A DNA stretch of 64,000 bases. Origin: an uncultured Pelagibacteraceae bacterium. GTDB lineage: Bacteria; Pseudomonadota; Alphaproteobacteria; Pelagibacterales; Pelagibacteraceae. Both the position numbers and the translations under genes were made by a program. Shown one piece after another: positions 35,224-44,310 of this stretch (position 1 is its first letter; every line of letters begins with the position of its first letter). The notes beneath the pieces are model-generated. The model ran no database searches and had not been told where the DNA came from. It saw nothing but the letters and a program-made list of their open reading frames with translations. The stretch is taken from the NCBI GenBank assembly GCA_902569105.1, contig CACFTE010000002.1:43501-107500 (forward strand), written 5' to 3'.

Positions 35224-36000
35224 TTAAATTTTAAAACCTTCACCAAAATATTTTTCAATAGCCCTTGAGTCATGCACTAATTCTTGAGGTGTTCCTTTAG
35301 CAACAATTTTTCCATCTGACAATACCATTGCAGAGTCAACACAACTTAATAGATCACGACTGGAATGATCACTTATCGAAACAGAAATTCTCTCAAACAT
35401 CTGAAGACTTACAATAATTTGTTGTATCATCCGTACACTTTGCGGGTCTAAAGCAGCAAAAGGCTCATCCAATATTAATATTTTTGTTTCCTTTACCATT
35501 GCCATAGCAAGTGTGAGCTTACGAACTTGTCCCCCAGAAAGATGTCTGGACTTTAGTTTAACGACATTTTCTAATTCAAATTTTCTTATTAGATTATTAA
35601 CCTTTGATAATCTTTCTTCTTTGTTTTTAATGTGAAGTTCGGCTATTGCCATTAAGTTTTCAAATACTGTTAAATCAGACCATGATCCACCATATTGAGG
35701 TACCCATGAGATACCGAATTTTGAACATCTTAAGTGAGTTGGAATATTAGTTGCATCAACACCATCAATTATTATTTTTCCAAAGGTGGGTTTTACTAAT
35801 CCAATTATTGTATGGTAAATCGAACTTTTTCCAGCACCATTTGGCCCAAGTAGTCCACAAATTTCAGATTTTTGTATACTTAAATTTAATTGTTCTACTA
35901 TTTGCCTATTTCCATAATTAATAGTAAGATTTTTTAATTCAATTATTGGCCTTTCTTCCTTAAATGATTTTATTCTAAATTTTTTAATTAAAAGACTCAT
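35224..36000 (-). CDS. lptB: LPS export ABC transporter ATP-binding protein LptB
   Basis: A 258-aa ABC ATPase with Walker A GPNGAGKSS, LSGGQ signature, Walker B ILILDEPFAALDP and H-loop DHSSRD. Similarity to LptB shows in FGISWVPQYGGSWSDLTVFENL and the C-terminal GTPQELVHDSRAIEKYFGEGF. It powers LPS extraction with LptFG. It carries an extra N-terminal 18 residues or so before the first strand. It overlaps lptC by 17 nt. lptA, which usually lies between them, is absent here. Confidence 0.92.
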   Translation of the reverse strand: MSLLIKKFRIKSFKEERPIIELKNLTINYGNRQIVEQLNLSIQKSEICGLLGPNGAGKSSIYHTIIGLVKPTFGKIIIDGVDATNIPTHLRCSKFGISWVPQYGGSWSDLTVFENLMAIAELHIKNKEERLSKVNNLIRKFELENVVKLKSRHLSGGQVRKLTLAMAMVKETKILILDEPFAALDPQSVRMIQQIIVSLQMFERISVSISDHSSRDLLSCVDSAMVLSDGKIVAKGTPQELVHDSRAIEKYFGEGFKI

Positions 36001-36592
36001 ATTTTGTTTCTAATTTTACTTTTTTTGTTTTATCTAACATTTCAAGTTTAATATCTCCAGTGGACATATTAAAAAATATTTTATCTGTATTTAAACTTAT
36101 TTGATCATTTTTATATATTACATTATTATAAATTATAGTTTTTTTTTCTGTAAAATTTACATCTAAGTTTTGACTAATCATCCAACTATCAAGATATTCA
36201 GCTCTAACATTATTATAAAATGAAGTATCATGATTAATTTTGTTGTAAACTGCATTTTCCGAGTAAATGTTAATGATTCCTCTAGTTTTAATATTAATTA
36301 TAGAAACTACCCCATACAATTTTACAAGATTTTTTTTTTTGTCATCCAATTCTATGACAGCTTTTTCTGCATTAATATAATAACTATTTCCCTCCTCATC
36401 ATATGAATTAAATTCAATATTAACTAATTCTTCTGCAATTTCTTTATTTATTACAATCTCTTTTTTTTTTAAATTCTCTTCAGACGATATTTCATCTAAG
36501 TTTTTCTCGAATATAAATGAATAATAAAATAAAATTATAATCGCTAAGATTATCAAGGCTAAAAAGGCTTGAAAAATAAGTTTTAACCTCAT
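35984..36592 (-). CDS. lptC: LPS export periplasmic-bridge protein LptC
   Basis: A 202-aa protein with a single N-terminal membrane anchor (about 5-27) and a beta-jellyroll-like periplasmic part. Repeated strands such as NSYYINAEKAVIEL, RGIINIYSENAVYNKINHD and VIYKNDQISLNTDKIFFN are typical of LptC. It hands LPS from LptBFG to LptA. It lies between kdsD and lptB, the standard LPS locus. LptC diverges fast, so the call leans partly on position. Confidence 0.82.
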   Translation of the reverse strand: MRLKLIFQAFLALIILAIIILFYYSFIFEKNLDEISSEENLKKKEIVINKEIAEELVNIEFNSYDEEGNSYYINAEKAVIELDDKKKNLVKLYGVVSIINIKTRGIINIYSENAVYNKINHDTSFYNNVRAEYLDSWMISQNLDVNFTEKKTIIYNNVIYKNDQISLNTDKIFFNMSTGDIKLEMLDKTKKVKLETKYESFN

Positions 36593-36594
36593 TT

Positions 36595-37566
36595 TTATGA
36601 AATATTTGCGTTTAAAATATTATGCATATGTATCAGGCCAACAGTTTTTCTTTTATCTTTTTTGAATACACATAATGCAGTGATTTTTTTATTATTCATT
36701 ATTGATAATGCCTCGGCAGCAAGCATATTTTCATTAACAAGAATTGGATTTTTTTTCATTACTTTTTTAACTATCAAATTGTTAATATTTTCTGTTTTAT
36801 AATTTATCCTTTTTATATCTCCATCAGATATTATTCCTGTTGTTCTCCCTTTAGTGTTTCTTGCTATTACAACCCCAAGATTTTTTTTATTTAATATTTT
36901 TAACCCTGTTTTTATATTAGAATTTTGATTAACGAATGGTATTTTTTTACCTTTATACATTAATTCACCTACTGTCTTCAATTTTGCTCCCAAACTTCCT
37001 GAAGGGTGATATAGTTTGAAATCAAATTTTGTAAATTTTCTATGTTTCATTGTTGATATAGCAAGTGCATCACCAAAACATATTTGAGCCGTAGTACTCG
37101 AAGTAGGTATGTAATTACCAGGCCCGGCCTCAACAACTGATGGAAGTAAAAAACGTAAGTTACTTGATTTATATAACAATGAATTTTTTTTTGAAGTCAC
37201 TCCAATAAAAGTAATCCCTTTATTTCTTTTCGCATACTGCACAATATTTTTTAATTCAGATGTCTCACCGCTATGACTAATTAATATAAGAACGTCCCCA
37301 GAACTAATCATGCCAAGATCACCATGAGAGCATGATCCTGCATCTACATAAAAAGAAGGTATTCCTAATGAAGATAAAGTCGAGGATATTTTTTTTGATA
37401 TAATACCAGACTTTCCAACGCCTGAGAAAACAACTTTACCTTTACATTTCAATAAAGAATTAACAATTTTACCAAAATCTTTATTAATAGATTTTTTTAA
37501 TTTTTTTAGAGCATTAATTTCTGCTTGCACCACATCTTTTCCAATTAATGCAAAATTATTTTTCAT
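36595..37566 (-). CDS. kdsD: Arabinose-5-phosphate isomerase
   Basis: A 323-aa KpsF/GutQ family protein. The N-terminal SIS domain contains VVFSGVGKSGIISKKI, SSTLSSLGIPSFYVDAG and LILISHSGETSEL. Two C-terminal CBS domains (VVIARNTKGRTTGIISDGDI, KKITALCVFKK) follow. It converts ribulose-5-P to arabinose-5-P, the first step to KDO for LPS. It lies upstream of lptC and downstream of rnd. Confidence 0.94.
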   Translation of the reverse strand: MKNNFALIGKDVVQAEINALKKLKKSINKDFGKIVNSLLKCKGKVVFSGVGKSGIISKKISSTLSSLGIPSFYVDAGSCSHGDLGMISSGDVLILISHSGETSELKNIVQYAKRNKGITFIGVTSKKNSLLYKSSNLRFLLPSVVEAGPGNYIPTSSTTAQICFGDALAISTMKHRKFTKFDFKLYHPSGSLGAKLKTVGELMYKGKKIPFVNQNSNIKTGLKILNKKNLGVVIARNTKGRTTGIISDGDIKRINYKTENINNLIVKKVMKKNPILVNENMLAAEALSIMNNKKITALCVFKKDKRKTVGLIHMHNILNANIS

Positions 37567-37573
37567 ATTAAAT

Positions 37574-38191
37574 TTAATGTGACCAAATATCTTCTGTAAA
37601 TAAAGCTAAATCTAAATCAACTCTTGTCTGAATGCAATTTATTGCTTTTGTATATAGTTCAAATCTATTCTCCCTAATCAATATGTTTTTTAACTCCGAA
37701 GATATTTTATGTAAATAAATTACATCATTAGCACAATACTTTAATTGTTTTTCATTTAATACGCCTCCGAAATCTGTGCTTTGAAATTGTTTACTTATCT
37801 CAATTCCTAAAAATTCTTTAACAAGATCTTTTAAGCCATGTCTATCAGAATAACTTCTAGCTAGTTTACTCATGATTTTAGTACAACTAACGTTTTCTAC
37901 ATCAATATTTAAATATTTTTTTATAAATGTCATGTCACTTCTGGCGAAATGGAAAATTTTTTCAATTCTTTTGTCAGATAGTAATTTTTTTAAATTAGGG
38001 GCATTATAATTTTCTCTATTTAATTGAATAATATGTGCATCATTATTCCCTGATGAAATCTGGACTAAATAAAGCTTATCTCTATTAACATTCAATCCAG
38101 AAAACTCAGAGTCTATTGCTAAAGACTTTTTGTCATCCAGACGTATTTCATCTGGCAAATCACCCTTATGTAATTTAATATCGATTTGCAT
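37574..38191 (-). CDS. rnd: Ribonuclease D, short form
   Basis: A 205-aa DEDD 3'-5' exoribonuclease with AIDSEFSGL (motif I, D-x-E), FHFARSDMTFI (motif II) and YCANDVIYLHKI (motif III). It lacks the HRDC domains of the about 375-aa E. coli enzyme, as in other short alphaproteobacterial forms. It trims 3' ends of tRNA and small RNAs. It starts 13 bp from the divergent NDUFA9-like gene. Confidence 0.92.
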   Translation of the reverse strand: MQIDIKLHKGDLPDEIRLDDKKSLAIDSEFSGLNVNRDKLYLVQISSGNNDAHIIQLNRENYNAPNLKKLLSDKRIEKIFHFARSDMTFIKKYLNIDVENVSCTKIMSKLARSYSDRHGLKDLVKEFLGIEISKQFQSTDFGGVLNEKQLKYCANDVIYLHKISSELKNILIRENRFELYTKAINCIQTRVDLDLALFTEDIWSH

Positions 38192-38204
38192 AAGATATAT
38201 ATAT

Positions 38205-39167
38205 ATGAAACCAAAAGAAATTCTAGTATTTGGAGCATCTGGTCAGATAGGTAGACATTTATTACGAAAATTAATAAGAAAAAATTTTAAGGTGACGGTA
38301 GTTACAAGAAATTTACATACAAAAGGATATATTCTTAAAAGTCAAGCAAATGCTGGATGGATTAATATAGTTGAACTTCAGAATTTTGATGAAAAAAAAT
38401 TAAATGAATTATTTTTGAATAAAGATATATGTATAAATCTTATTGGAATACTTAATGAAAATCGTTTTTCCTCTTTTAAAAAAATACATACTTTATTACC
38501 TCAAAAACTTGCTGAATTGTCAAAAAAAAATAATTTAAAACAATTTATTCATTTGTCCGCATTGGGAATTGAGGAAGCTTTTAAAAGCAAATACGCAATT
38601 AGTAAAATAAATGGTGAAAATGAGATAAAAAAAATATTTAATAAATCTGTAATTTTAAAACCCTCGTTAGTTTACAGTGTTGATGATAAATTCACAACGA
38701 TGCTAATGAGTTTACTTAAACTCTCTCCAATATTTCCATTATACTATGAAGGGAAAACTTCATTTTATCCTATACACGTTGTAGACATATGTGAGATAAT
38801 TGAAAATATAATTTCAAACCAACTAACTTCTGAAACTATAGAATGTATAGGGCCAGAAAAAATGACCTTTAAAGAAATTGTTAAAAAGTTAATGATTGCC
38901 CTGGAGATAAAAAGATTTCTAATACCAATTCCCTTGTTTGCTGCCAACATAATAGCAAGTTTTTTTGAACTAACTATGAGAAATCCATTACTTACTAGAG
39001 ATCAGTTAGTTTTACTAAATCACGATAATGTTCCTTCTGGTAACTATAAGACAAATTTAGAATACAGTTTCAATTCGAATTTAAAAATATTTGACGAGGA
39101 AATTAAAAAATATTCATATATGTGGAAAACAGGTGGTGAATTTTCAAAAAAAAATAATAAGATTTAA
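38205..39167 (+). CDS. NAD(P)-binding protein, NDUFA9-like atypical SDR
   Basis: A 320-aa protein from the ATG at 38205. An upstream in-frame GTG/TTG region runs into rnd and is rejected. The Rossmann motif VFGASGQIGRHLLRKL, FIHLSALGIE and YAISKINGENEIKK (YxxxK) are seen. Also present is the long C-terminal part with VLKPSLVYSVDDKFTTML. It resembles the complex I accessory subunit NDUFA9 family, whose bacterial members are of unclear role. It is followed by convergent gcrA. Confidence 0.8.
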   Translation: MKPKEILVFGASGQIGRHLLRKLIRKNFKVTVVTRNLHTKGYILKSQANAGWINIVELQNFDEKKLNELFLNKDICINLIGILNENRFSSFKKIHTLLPQKLAELSKKNNLKQFIHLSALGIEEAFKSKYAISKINGENEIKKIFNKSVILKPSLVYSVDDKFTTMLMSLLKLSPIFPLYYEGKTSFYPIHVVDICEIIENIISNQLTSETIECIGPEKMTFKEIVKKLMIALEIKRFLIPIPLFAANIIASFFELTMRNPLLTRDQLVLLNHDNVPSGNYKTNLEYSFNSNLKIFDEEIKKYSYMWKTGGEFSKKNNKI

Positions 39168-39176
39168 ACTATATGT

Positions 39177-39671
39177 TTAGGCAGATTTCACCTTTTTTTC
39201 TATAAAAGCTGGAACTTCTTCCTCTTTAAAAGATACATCTTCTTTTTTACCCTTCGGTTGGTACACAATCATTAAATGTAAAGGGCAATAAGAAAACTTT
39301 TCAACTGTTTTTCTTCCACAAAAAGAAGAATTTTTTTCATTAGGATGACCTTCCATATATTTGCAAGTTTTCTCACTTAATTCCTCTAATGAAATATTCT
39401 TTGCTTCCTCGAAATTTTTATCTAAAACAAGGCTCTTGAATTTTAGTCTCCTGCTAATGCTACTTGTTTTTTTTTCAATATTTTGGTCTCTTTTGGAAAA
39501 ATTATTAATTTTAACTTTAGGTTTTAATTTTATCGATAAGTTTAATCTGTGGGCTTTTCCAATAACCGCATTTCTACTTACTCCACCAATCATTTCTGCA
39601 ATTTGTGAAGCAGTTTTGCCTTTACCCCACTCATTTTTCAAAATTTCAATTTTTTTTTCGTCCCAGCTCAT
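39177..39671 (-). CDS. gcrA: Cell cycle regulator GcrA family protein
   Basis: A 164-aa protein with the GcrA N-terminal HTH: MSWDEKKIEILKNEWGKGKT then SQIAEMIGGVSRNAVIGKAH. A linker and a C-terminal Cys/His-containing part (TCKYMEGHP, FCGRKTV, YCPLHL) follow. In Caulobacter GcrA works with sigma-70 at CcrM-methylated promoters. The family is confined to alphaproteobacteria and helps place this genome. A 182-bp AT-rich gap follows before argD. I see only a DnaA-box-like TGTGTATAA there. Confidence 0.93.
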   Translation of the reverse strand: MSWDEKKIEILKNEWGKGKTASQIAEMIGGVSRNAVIGKAHRLNLSIKLKPKVKINNFSKRDQNIEKKTSSISRRLKFKSLVLDKNFEEAKNISLEELSEKTCKYMEGHPNEKNSSFCGRKTVEKFSYCPLHLMIVYQPKGKKEDVSFKEEEVPAFIEKKVKSA

Positions 39672-39853
39672 AAAAATACTAAATATAGTGTATTTTAAAT
39701 AAATTTATACAACATTATGTAACCCATATTTTGCGATTTTAACAAGTTTTTTTTTGATTTTCTTAACAGCTTCCAAAAATTTGAAATTTAACCTTCAGTT
39801 GCATTTTATTTAAGCCAATATTATTTAAATGTGTATAAGATAAAACTAAATTT

Positions 39854-41035
39854 ATGAGCTCGCTAGCAAATAATTATAATAGAAGAAAAATCTCCTTTAA
39901 ATATGGCAGAGGCAGCTTCTTATATTCAACCAAAGGTAAAAAATATTTAGACTTTGTTCAGGGTATCGCTGTAAATTCGTTAGGCCATGCTAATCAACAT
40001 CTTATTAAAGCATTAAGCAAACAGGCCAAAAAGGTTTGGCACGTTTCAAACGCCTTTCAAATTCCAGAGGCAGAAAAATTAGCAAAAATGTTGACACAAA
40101 AAACTTTTGCTGACAAAGTTATCTTTCAAAATAGCGGAGCAGAAGCTACAGAAGCAGCAATCAAAATCGCAAGAAAATATTTTTTCACACTTGGAAAACC
40201 GAATAAAAATCGAATTTTGTGTATTAAAAATTCATTTCACGGCAGGACGATTGCTGCAATTTATGCAAGTGGTTCAAAAAAAATGACAGAAGGATATGGA
40301 CCAAAAGTTCCAGGATTTGACCACATCGAGTTTAGAAACTTTAAACCAAGATTTCCAAATCTGAGACATAAAATTACAAAAAATACAGCAGCAATAATGG
40401 TTGAGACTATAATGGGAGAGGGTGGAATAAAGACAATTCCTGACAAATGTCTAAAATATCTAAGAAAAATTTGTAATGAAAAAAAAATTTTGTTAATTTT
40501 AGATGAGGTTCAATCAGGAATTGGTAGATCAGGAAACTTCTTTGCTTATGAAAGTTCAAAAATTAAACCTGATATTGTGCCAATAGCAAAAGGAATAGGT
40601 GGAGGTTTTCCTATTGGTGCAGTTTTAATGACAAATAAAGTTGCTAAAGCAATGAAGCCAGGAAGTCATGGATCTACATTTGGAGGAAACCCAAATGCTT
40701 GTGCTGTGGGTATTGAGGTTATGAAACAAATTTCAAAATCTCAGTTTTCAAAAAATGTTAAAAAAATGTCAAATTATTTTTTTTTAAGATTAAATAATTT
40801 AAAAAATAATTACCCAAAAATAATCGAAGAAATTAGAGGCAAAGGTTTATTGATTGGAATAAAATTAATCGTCGATCAAACCAAATTTATAAAATCACTT
40901 GAGAGAAAAAATTTATTAACAATTAGAGCGGCTGAAAATGTAGTTAGAATTTTACCCCCACTTAATGTTAAAAAAAATGAAATAGATCAAGCAGTTAAAA
41001 TTATAAATAAAGTTTGTGCAGAATTTAATAAATGA
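39854..41035 (+). CDS. argD: Acetylornithine aminotransferase
   Basis: A 393-aa class III PLP aminotransferase. QGIAVNSLGHANQHL, VIFQNSGAEATEAAIKIAR and LILDEVQSGIGRSG are seen. The PLP lysine lies in IVPIAKGIGGGFPIG, followed by HGSTFGGNPNACAV. It makes N-acetylornithine in arginine synthesis. Its TGA overlaps the argF ATG by 4 nt, making a two-gene arginine operon. argJ lies elsewhere in the window. Confidence 0.96.
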   Translation: MSSLANNYNRRKISFKYGRGSFLYSTKGKKYLDFVQGIAVNSLGHANQHLIKALSKQAKKVWHVSNAFQIPEAEKLAKMLTQKTFADKVIFQNSGAEATEAAIKIARKYFFTLGKPNKNRILCIKNSFHGRTIAAIYASGSKKMTEGYGPKVPGFDHIEFRNFKPRFPNLRHKITKNTAAIMVETIMGEGGIKTIPDKCLKYLRKICNEKKILLILDEVQSGIGRSGNFFAYESSKIKPDIVPIAKGIGGGFPIGAVLMTNKVAKAMKPGSHGSTFGGNPNACAVGIEVMKQISKSQFSKNVKKMSNYFFLRLNNLKNNYPKIIEEIRGKGLLIGIKLIVDQTKFIKSLERKNLLTIRAAENVVRILPPLNVKKNEIDQAVKIINKVCAEFNK

Positions 41036-41961
41036 AAAATTTTATAAACTTAAAAGATATTTCCACAACTGATTTAAGAAAAATCTTAAATGACGCTAAA
41101 AAAAGAAAAGAAAAAAGAAAGAAATTAAGTACACTTGAGTTTGATAAAGATCAGCCATTAAAAGGTAAACTGCTAATTCAAATGTATGAAAAGCCTAGCT
41201 CTAGAACTCGATTAAGTTTTCATATTGCAATTAATCAGCTAGGAGCTAATTCAATTACAGTAAAAGCGAGTGAATTACATTTGGGAAAAGGTGATGAAAG
41301 TATTGCAGATACAGCAAAAATTTTATCGACTTATGGTGATGGTTTTCTTTTAAGAACAGATAGTGATAAAAAAATTGAAGATTTTAGTAAAAGTTTAAAA
41401 ATTCCCATCATTAACCTGCTCAGCCCAAGCTCTCATCCCTGTCAAGTACTTTCAGATATATTTACTGTAGAGGAAATTAAAAAGAAACCTATATCAAAAT
41501 TAAATATTTGTTGGATTGGTGATTGCAACAATGTTTTAAATTCGTTAATTGCAGCATCGGTAAAATTTAAATTTAATCTAAACATTGCATGTCCTAAAAA
41601 TTATCGTCCACCGAATTTTGTAATGGAGTGGGTAAAAAAAAACAAAGGTAAAATAAATATTTTCAATGATCCAAAAAAAGCAGCAAAGAACGCAGATGTC
41701 GTTTTTTCAGATAAAGTATTTTCTCTTAATGATAAAGGAAATAAGGCAAAAAAAATTAAAGATTTTAAGAATTATAGAGTTAATTCAAAATTGATGAAGT
41801 TTACTAGACCAAATTCAATATTCCTTCATTGCTTACCCAGAGGCAATGAAGTTTCTGAAGAGGTTTTTTTAGGAAAACATTCTAGAGTTTGGCAACAAGC
41901 TTTAAATAGAGTCCATGTTCAAAAAAGCATTATGTTATACAGTTTTGGAAAATTAGGGTAA
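41032..41961 (+). CDS. argF: Ornithine carbamoyltransferase
   Basis: A 309-aa transcarbamylase with the carbamoyl-phosphate motif YEKPSSRTRLSFH. SPSSHPCQVLSDIFT, the carbamoyl/ornithine site CWIGDCNNVLNSL and the ornithine site HCLPRGNEVSEEVF are also seen. It converts ornithine to citrulline. It is coupled to argD and converges on the cytochrome c gene with a 9-nt overlap. Confidence 0.96.
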   Translation: MKNFINLKDISTTDLRKILNDAKKRKEKRKKLSTLEFDKDQPLKGKLLIQMYEKPSSRTRLSFHIAINQLGANSITVKASELHLGKGDESIADTAKILSTYGDGFLLRTDSDKKIEDFSKSLKIPIINLLSPSSHPCQVLSDIFTVEEIKKKPISKLNICWIGDCNNVLNSLIAASVKFKFNLNIACPKNYRPPNFVMEWVKKNKGKINIFNDPKKAAKNADVVFSDKVFSLNDKGNKAKKIKDFKNYRVNSKLMKFTRPNSIFLHCLPRGNEVSEEVFLGKHSRVWQQALNRVHVQKSIMLYSFGKLG

Positions 41962-42498
41962 TTGAAGTGGATTATCCGAAAATTTATTTAAGTAAAGAAT
42001 AACAGAGGCTCGATCTTTTTCTTTTCTTAATCCAGCAAAACTCATCTTTGTACCTTTTATCCATGATTGAGGTTTTTTTAAATATCCATTCATTTCTTCA
42101 AAGGTCCATTCCTTATCATACTCAGCTAAAGCTTTAGAATATTTATAATCATCGATTGAAGCAACTTTCCTACCTAAAACTCCGTATAGAGCTGGTCCAA
42201 TTTTATTTGCCCCACCTTTTTCAATTACATGACAAGCAGAACATTTTTTAAAAACTTTTTCTCCATGCGCTAAATCTCCTAAAGCTAGCAAAGCAGCGAT
42301 GTCAACTTCATCAATATCCTCACTTTTTGTTTCAGATGCTTGCATTGCTGAATTACCGTCGGGTATTTCGACTTTGTAACCAGCAGTCTTTGGCTTTTCT
42401 ACATGAAAAATTAAATCAGATATTTTGCCTATTCCAATAAACAAAAGGGCAATTAATAATATAGATGCAACTATTTTATTTATTTCAAATGAATCCAT
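41953..42498 (-). CDS. cycM: Membrane-anchored cytochrome c (CycM-like)
   Basis: A 181-aa protein with one N-terminal membrane anchor (about 9-27) and a periplasmic class I cytochrome domain. The haem-binding site is FKKCSACHVIEKGG (CxxCH), the loop is NKIGPALYGVLGRKVA, and the axial Met lies in WIKGTKMSFAGLRK. Such proteins pass electrons from the bc1 complex to the aa3 oxidase. Its neighbours kdsB and pheA match the alphaproteobacterial cycM locus. Confidence 0.9.
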   Translation of the reverse strand: MDSFEINKIVASILLIALLFIGIGKISDLIFHVEKPKTAGYKVEIPDGNSAMQASETKSEDIDEVDIAALLALGDLAHGEKVFKKCSACHVIEKGGANKIGPALYGVLGRKVASIDDYKYSKALAEYDKEWTFEEMNGYLKKPQSWIKGTKMSFAGLRKEKDRASVILYLNKFSDNPLQLP

Positions 42499-42598
42499 GA
42501 AATTTACTTTTTTACGTCGTATAACATGTTAAACACAAAAAATAATATATATATTTATTTTATTTTAAGCGGCCGAAAGACGCATAATTACGTAGTTT

Positions 42599-43336
42599 AT
42601 GAATAAAACTATTATTTTAATACCCTCAAGATTAGGTGCTTCAAGATTGCCTAATAAGCCTCTTCTTAAAATAAACAACAAATCACTAATTGTTCATGTT
42701 TATGAAAAGGGAAGATCTACAAAAATTGGAGAAGTTTATGTAGCTACAGGAGATAAAGAGATTTTTGATGAAGTCTTAAAAAGCAATGGCCAAAGTATCC
42801 TTACAACTAAAAATCATTTGACTGGAACTGATCGTATTTTTGAGGCATACGAACAGTTAAATTTAAATGATGTAGAATATATAATGAATATTCAAGGTGA
42901 TGAGCCTTTAATAGATACAAATGATATTATTAATTTAAACAATTCAGCAATAAGAAACAATTCAGAAATAGCAACACTTGCCTGCAAACTTGACAATAAA
43001 AATATCGAAAATGAAAATGTTGTAAAAGTTATCTGTAATGAAGATCTTGAAAAAGTTAAATTTTCGTCAGCTCAAAAATTTTTAAGATCTATAGATAAAG
43101 AAAAATCAAAGTATGCATACCATCATATTGGAATTTATATCTATAAAGTTTCTGTCCTTAAAAAATTTGTTGGATTAAAACAGTCGACTAATGAAATTAG
43201 TCAAAAGCTTGAGCAACTAAGAGCTATAGATAATGATATTAAAATTGATCTAGTTTTTGCCAATTCTACACCAATTGGAGTAGATACTCATCAAGATTAT
43301 CTGGAAATAAAAAAACTAATGGAATATAAATCTTAA
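42599..43336 (+). CDS. kdsB: 3-deoxy-manno-octulosonate cytidylyltransferase
   Basis: A 245-aa nucleotidyltransferase that makes CMP-KDO. Seen are PSRLGASRLPNKPLL, IMNIQGDEPLIDT (metal-binding Asp), AYHHIGIYIYKVSVLKKF and EQLRAIDNDIKIDL. It belongs with kdsD (upstream in the window) in KDO/LPS synthesis. pheA starts 4 bp downstream on the same strand. Confidence 0.96.
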   Translation: MNKTIILIPSRLGASRLPNKPLLKINNKSLIVHVYEKGRSTKIGEVYVATGDKEIFDEVLKSNGQSILTTKNHLTGTDRIFEAYEQLNLNDVEYIMNIQGDEPLIDTNDIINLNNSAIRNNSEIATLACKLDNKNIENENVVKVICNEDLEKVKFSSAQKFLRSIDKEKSKYAYHHIGIYIYKVSVLKKFVGLKQSTNEISQKLEQLRAIDNDIKIDLVFANSTPIGVDTHQDYLEIKKLMEYKS

Positions 43337-43339
43337 ATT

Positions 43340-44167
43340 ATGAAAATTGCCTATCAAGGTATTCCTGGAAGTTACAGCGAAAGTTGTGCAAAAGAAAATT
43401 ATCCAGGATGTGAGACAATATCTTGTAAAACTTTTGATGAATGCTTCGAAATAGCAAATAATGATAACAGTATAAAAACTATAATTCCAGAGTCAAATAA
43501 AACAACAGGAAATATTGGAATTGAATATTTAATATTTAAATTCAGACTAAATATTTATGCTGAGCATTTTTATAAAATCAGTCACAATCTATTAGGTATC
43601 AAGGGCAGTACTATAAAAAATATAAAAGATGTTTATTCACATGCTCAAGCCCTAAGTCAATCCTCTATATTTATAAAAAAAAATAATTTAAATGAACAGG
43701 TAAGAGCTGATACTGCAGGTTCTGCCAAATATGTATCGGAAACAAATAATAATTCAAAAGCAGCTATTGCTTCAACTTTGAGTGCTGATATTTATAATCT
43801 TGAAATTATTGAAAAAGATATACAAGATAATAAAGAAAATTTTACGAGATTTTTATTAATGGGAAAAGATATTATTCAGCCTGATAATGATGGAAAGTCA
43901 TATGTTACTTCTTTTTTATTTAAACTCAAAAGTAAGCCCGCAGCTCTTTACAGTGCTTTACAAGGAATGGCTATAAATGGAGTCAATATGATTAAACTTC
44001 AAAGTTTTCCTGAAAAAAATTCTTTCTCTTCATATTTTTTTCTATGTGAGGTTGAGGGCCATTTAAATCAGCAAAAAATTAAAAATTCTTTGGAGGATTT
44101 AAATTATCATTGTGAAGATATGAGTGTTTTAGGGGTTTTCGAAGCTGATAAAATTAGAAAAAAATAA
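43340..44167 (+). CDS. pheA: Prephenate dehydratase
   Basis: A 275-aa periplasmic-binding-fold dehydratase plus ACT domain. AYQGIPGSYSESCA opens it, VRADTAGSAKYVSE and NFTRFLLMGKD (TRF motif) mark the active site, and LKSKPAALYSALQGMAINGV starts the regulatory ACT domain. It makes phenylpyruvate and is feedback-inhibited by phenylalanine through the ACT domain in the family. It has no chorismate mutase domain. The kdsB-pheA pair is usual for alphaproteobacteria. Confidence 0.95.
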   Translation: MKIAYQGIPGSYSESCAKENYPGCETISCKTFDECFEIANNDNSIKTIIPESNKTTGNIGIEYLIFKFRLNIYAEHFYKISHNLLGIKGSTIKNIKDVYSHAQALSQSSIFIKKNNLNEQVRADTAGSAKYVSETNNNSKAAIASTLSADIYNLEIIEKDIQDNKENFTRFLLMGKDIIQPDNDGKSYVTSFLFKLKSKPAALYSALQGMAINGVNMIKLQSFPEKNSFSSYFFLCEVEGHLNQQKIKNSLEDLNYHCEDMSVLGVFEADKIRKK

Positions 44168-44176
44168 GATATCATA

Positions 44177-44206
44177 TTGAAGATTTTAAATTATTACTGA
44201 TATAAT
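44177..44206 (+). promoter_or_regulatory. Promoter of the SRP RNA
   Basis: TTGAAG (44177-44182) and a perfect TATAAT (44201-44206) are 18 bp apart. The SRP RNA's predicted 5' end (44213) lies 7 bp after the -10 box, exactly where transcription should start. Confidence 0.65.
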
Positions 44207-44212
44207 ATAATT

Positions 44213-44301
44213 GGGGGCCATCCAGGTGAAGGTACCATGAATTCCCCTAGGTCTTAACGGAAGCAAGGGTATTGAGTATTTATTCAGGTTGGTTGGTCTC
44301 C
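44213..44301 (+). ncRNA. ffs: Signal recognition particle 4.5S RNA
   Basis: Terminal arms GGGGGCC (44213-44219) and GGTCTCC (44295-44301) pair with two wobbles. The Ffh-binding core is AGGTC (44249-44253) opposite GAAGCA (44260-44265). The apical loop is TTAACG, i.e. a UAAC tetraloop of the URRC class closed by U-G, instead of the common GGAA. Total length is about 89 nt. It lies just upstream of dnaX, the frequent ffs-dnaX arrangement. Confidence 0.88.
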
Positions 44302-44310
44302 TTATAAATT

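Noticed and set aside
39672-39853. Possible origin or regulatory cluster between gcrA and argD
   Set aside because: Only one imperfect DnaA-box-like site (39830-39838) is seen, in ordinary AT-rich spacer.
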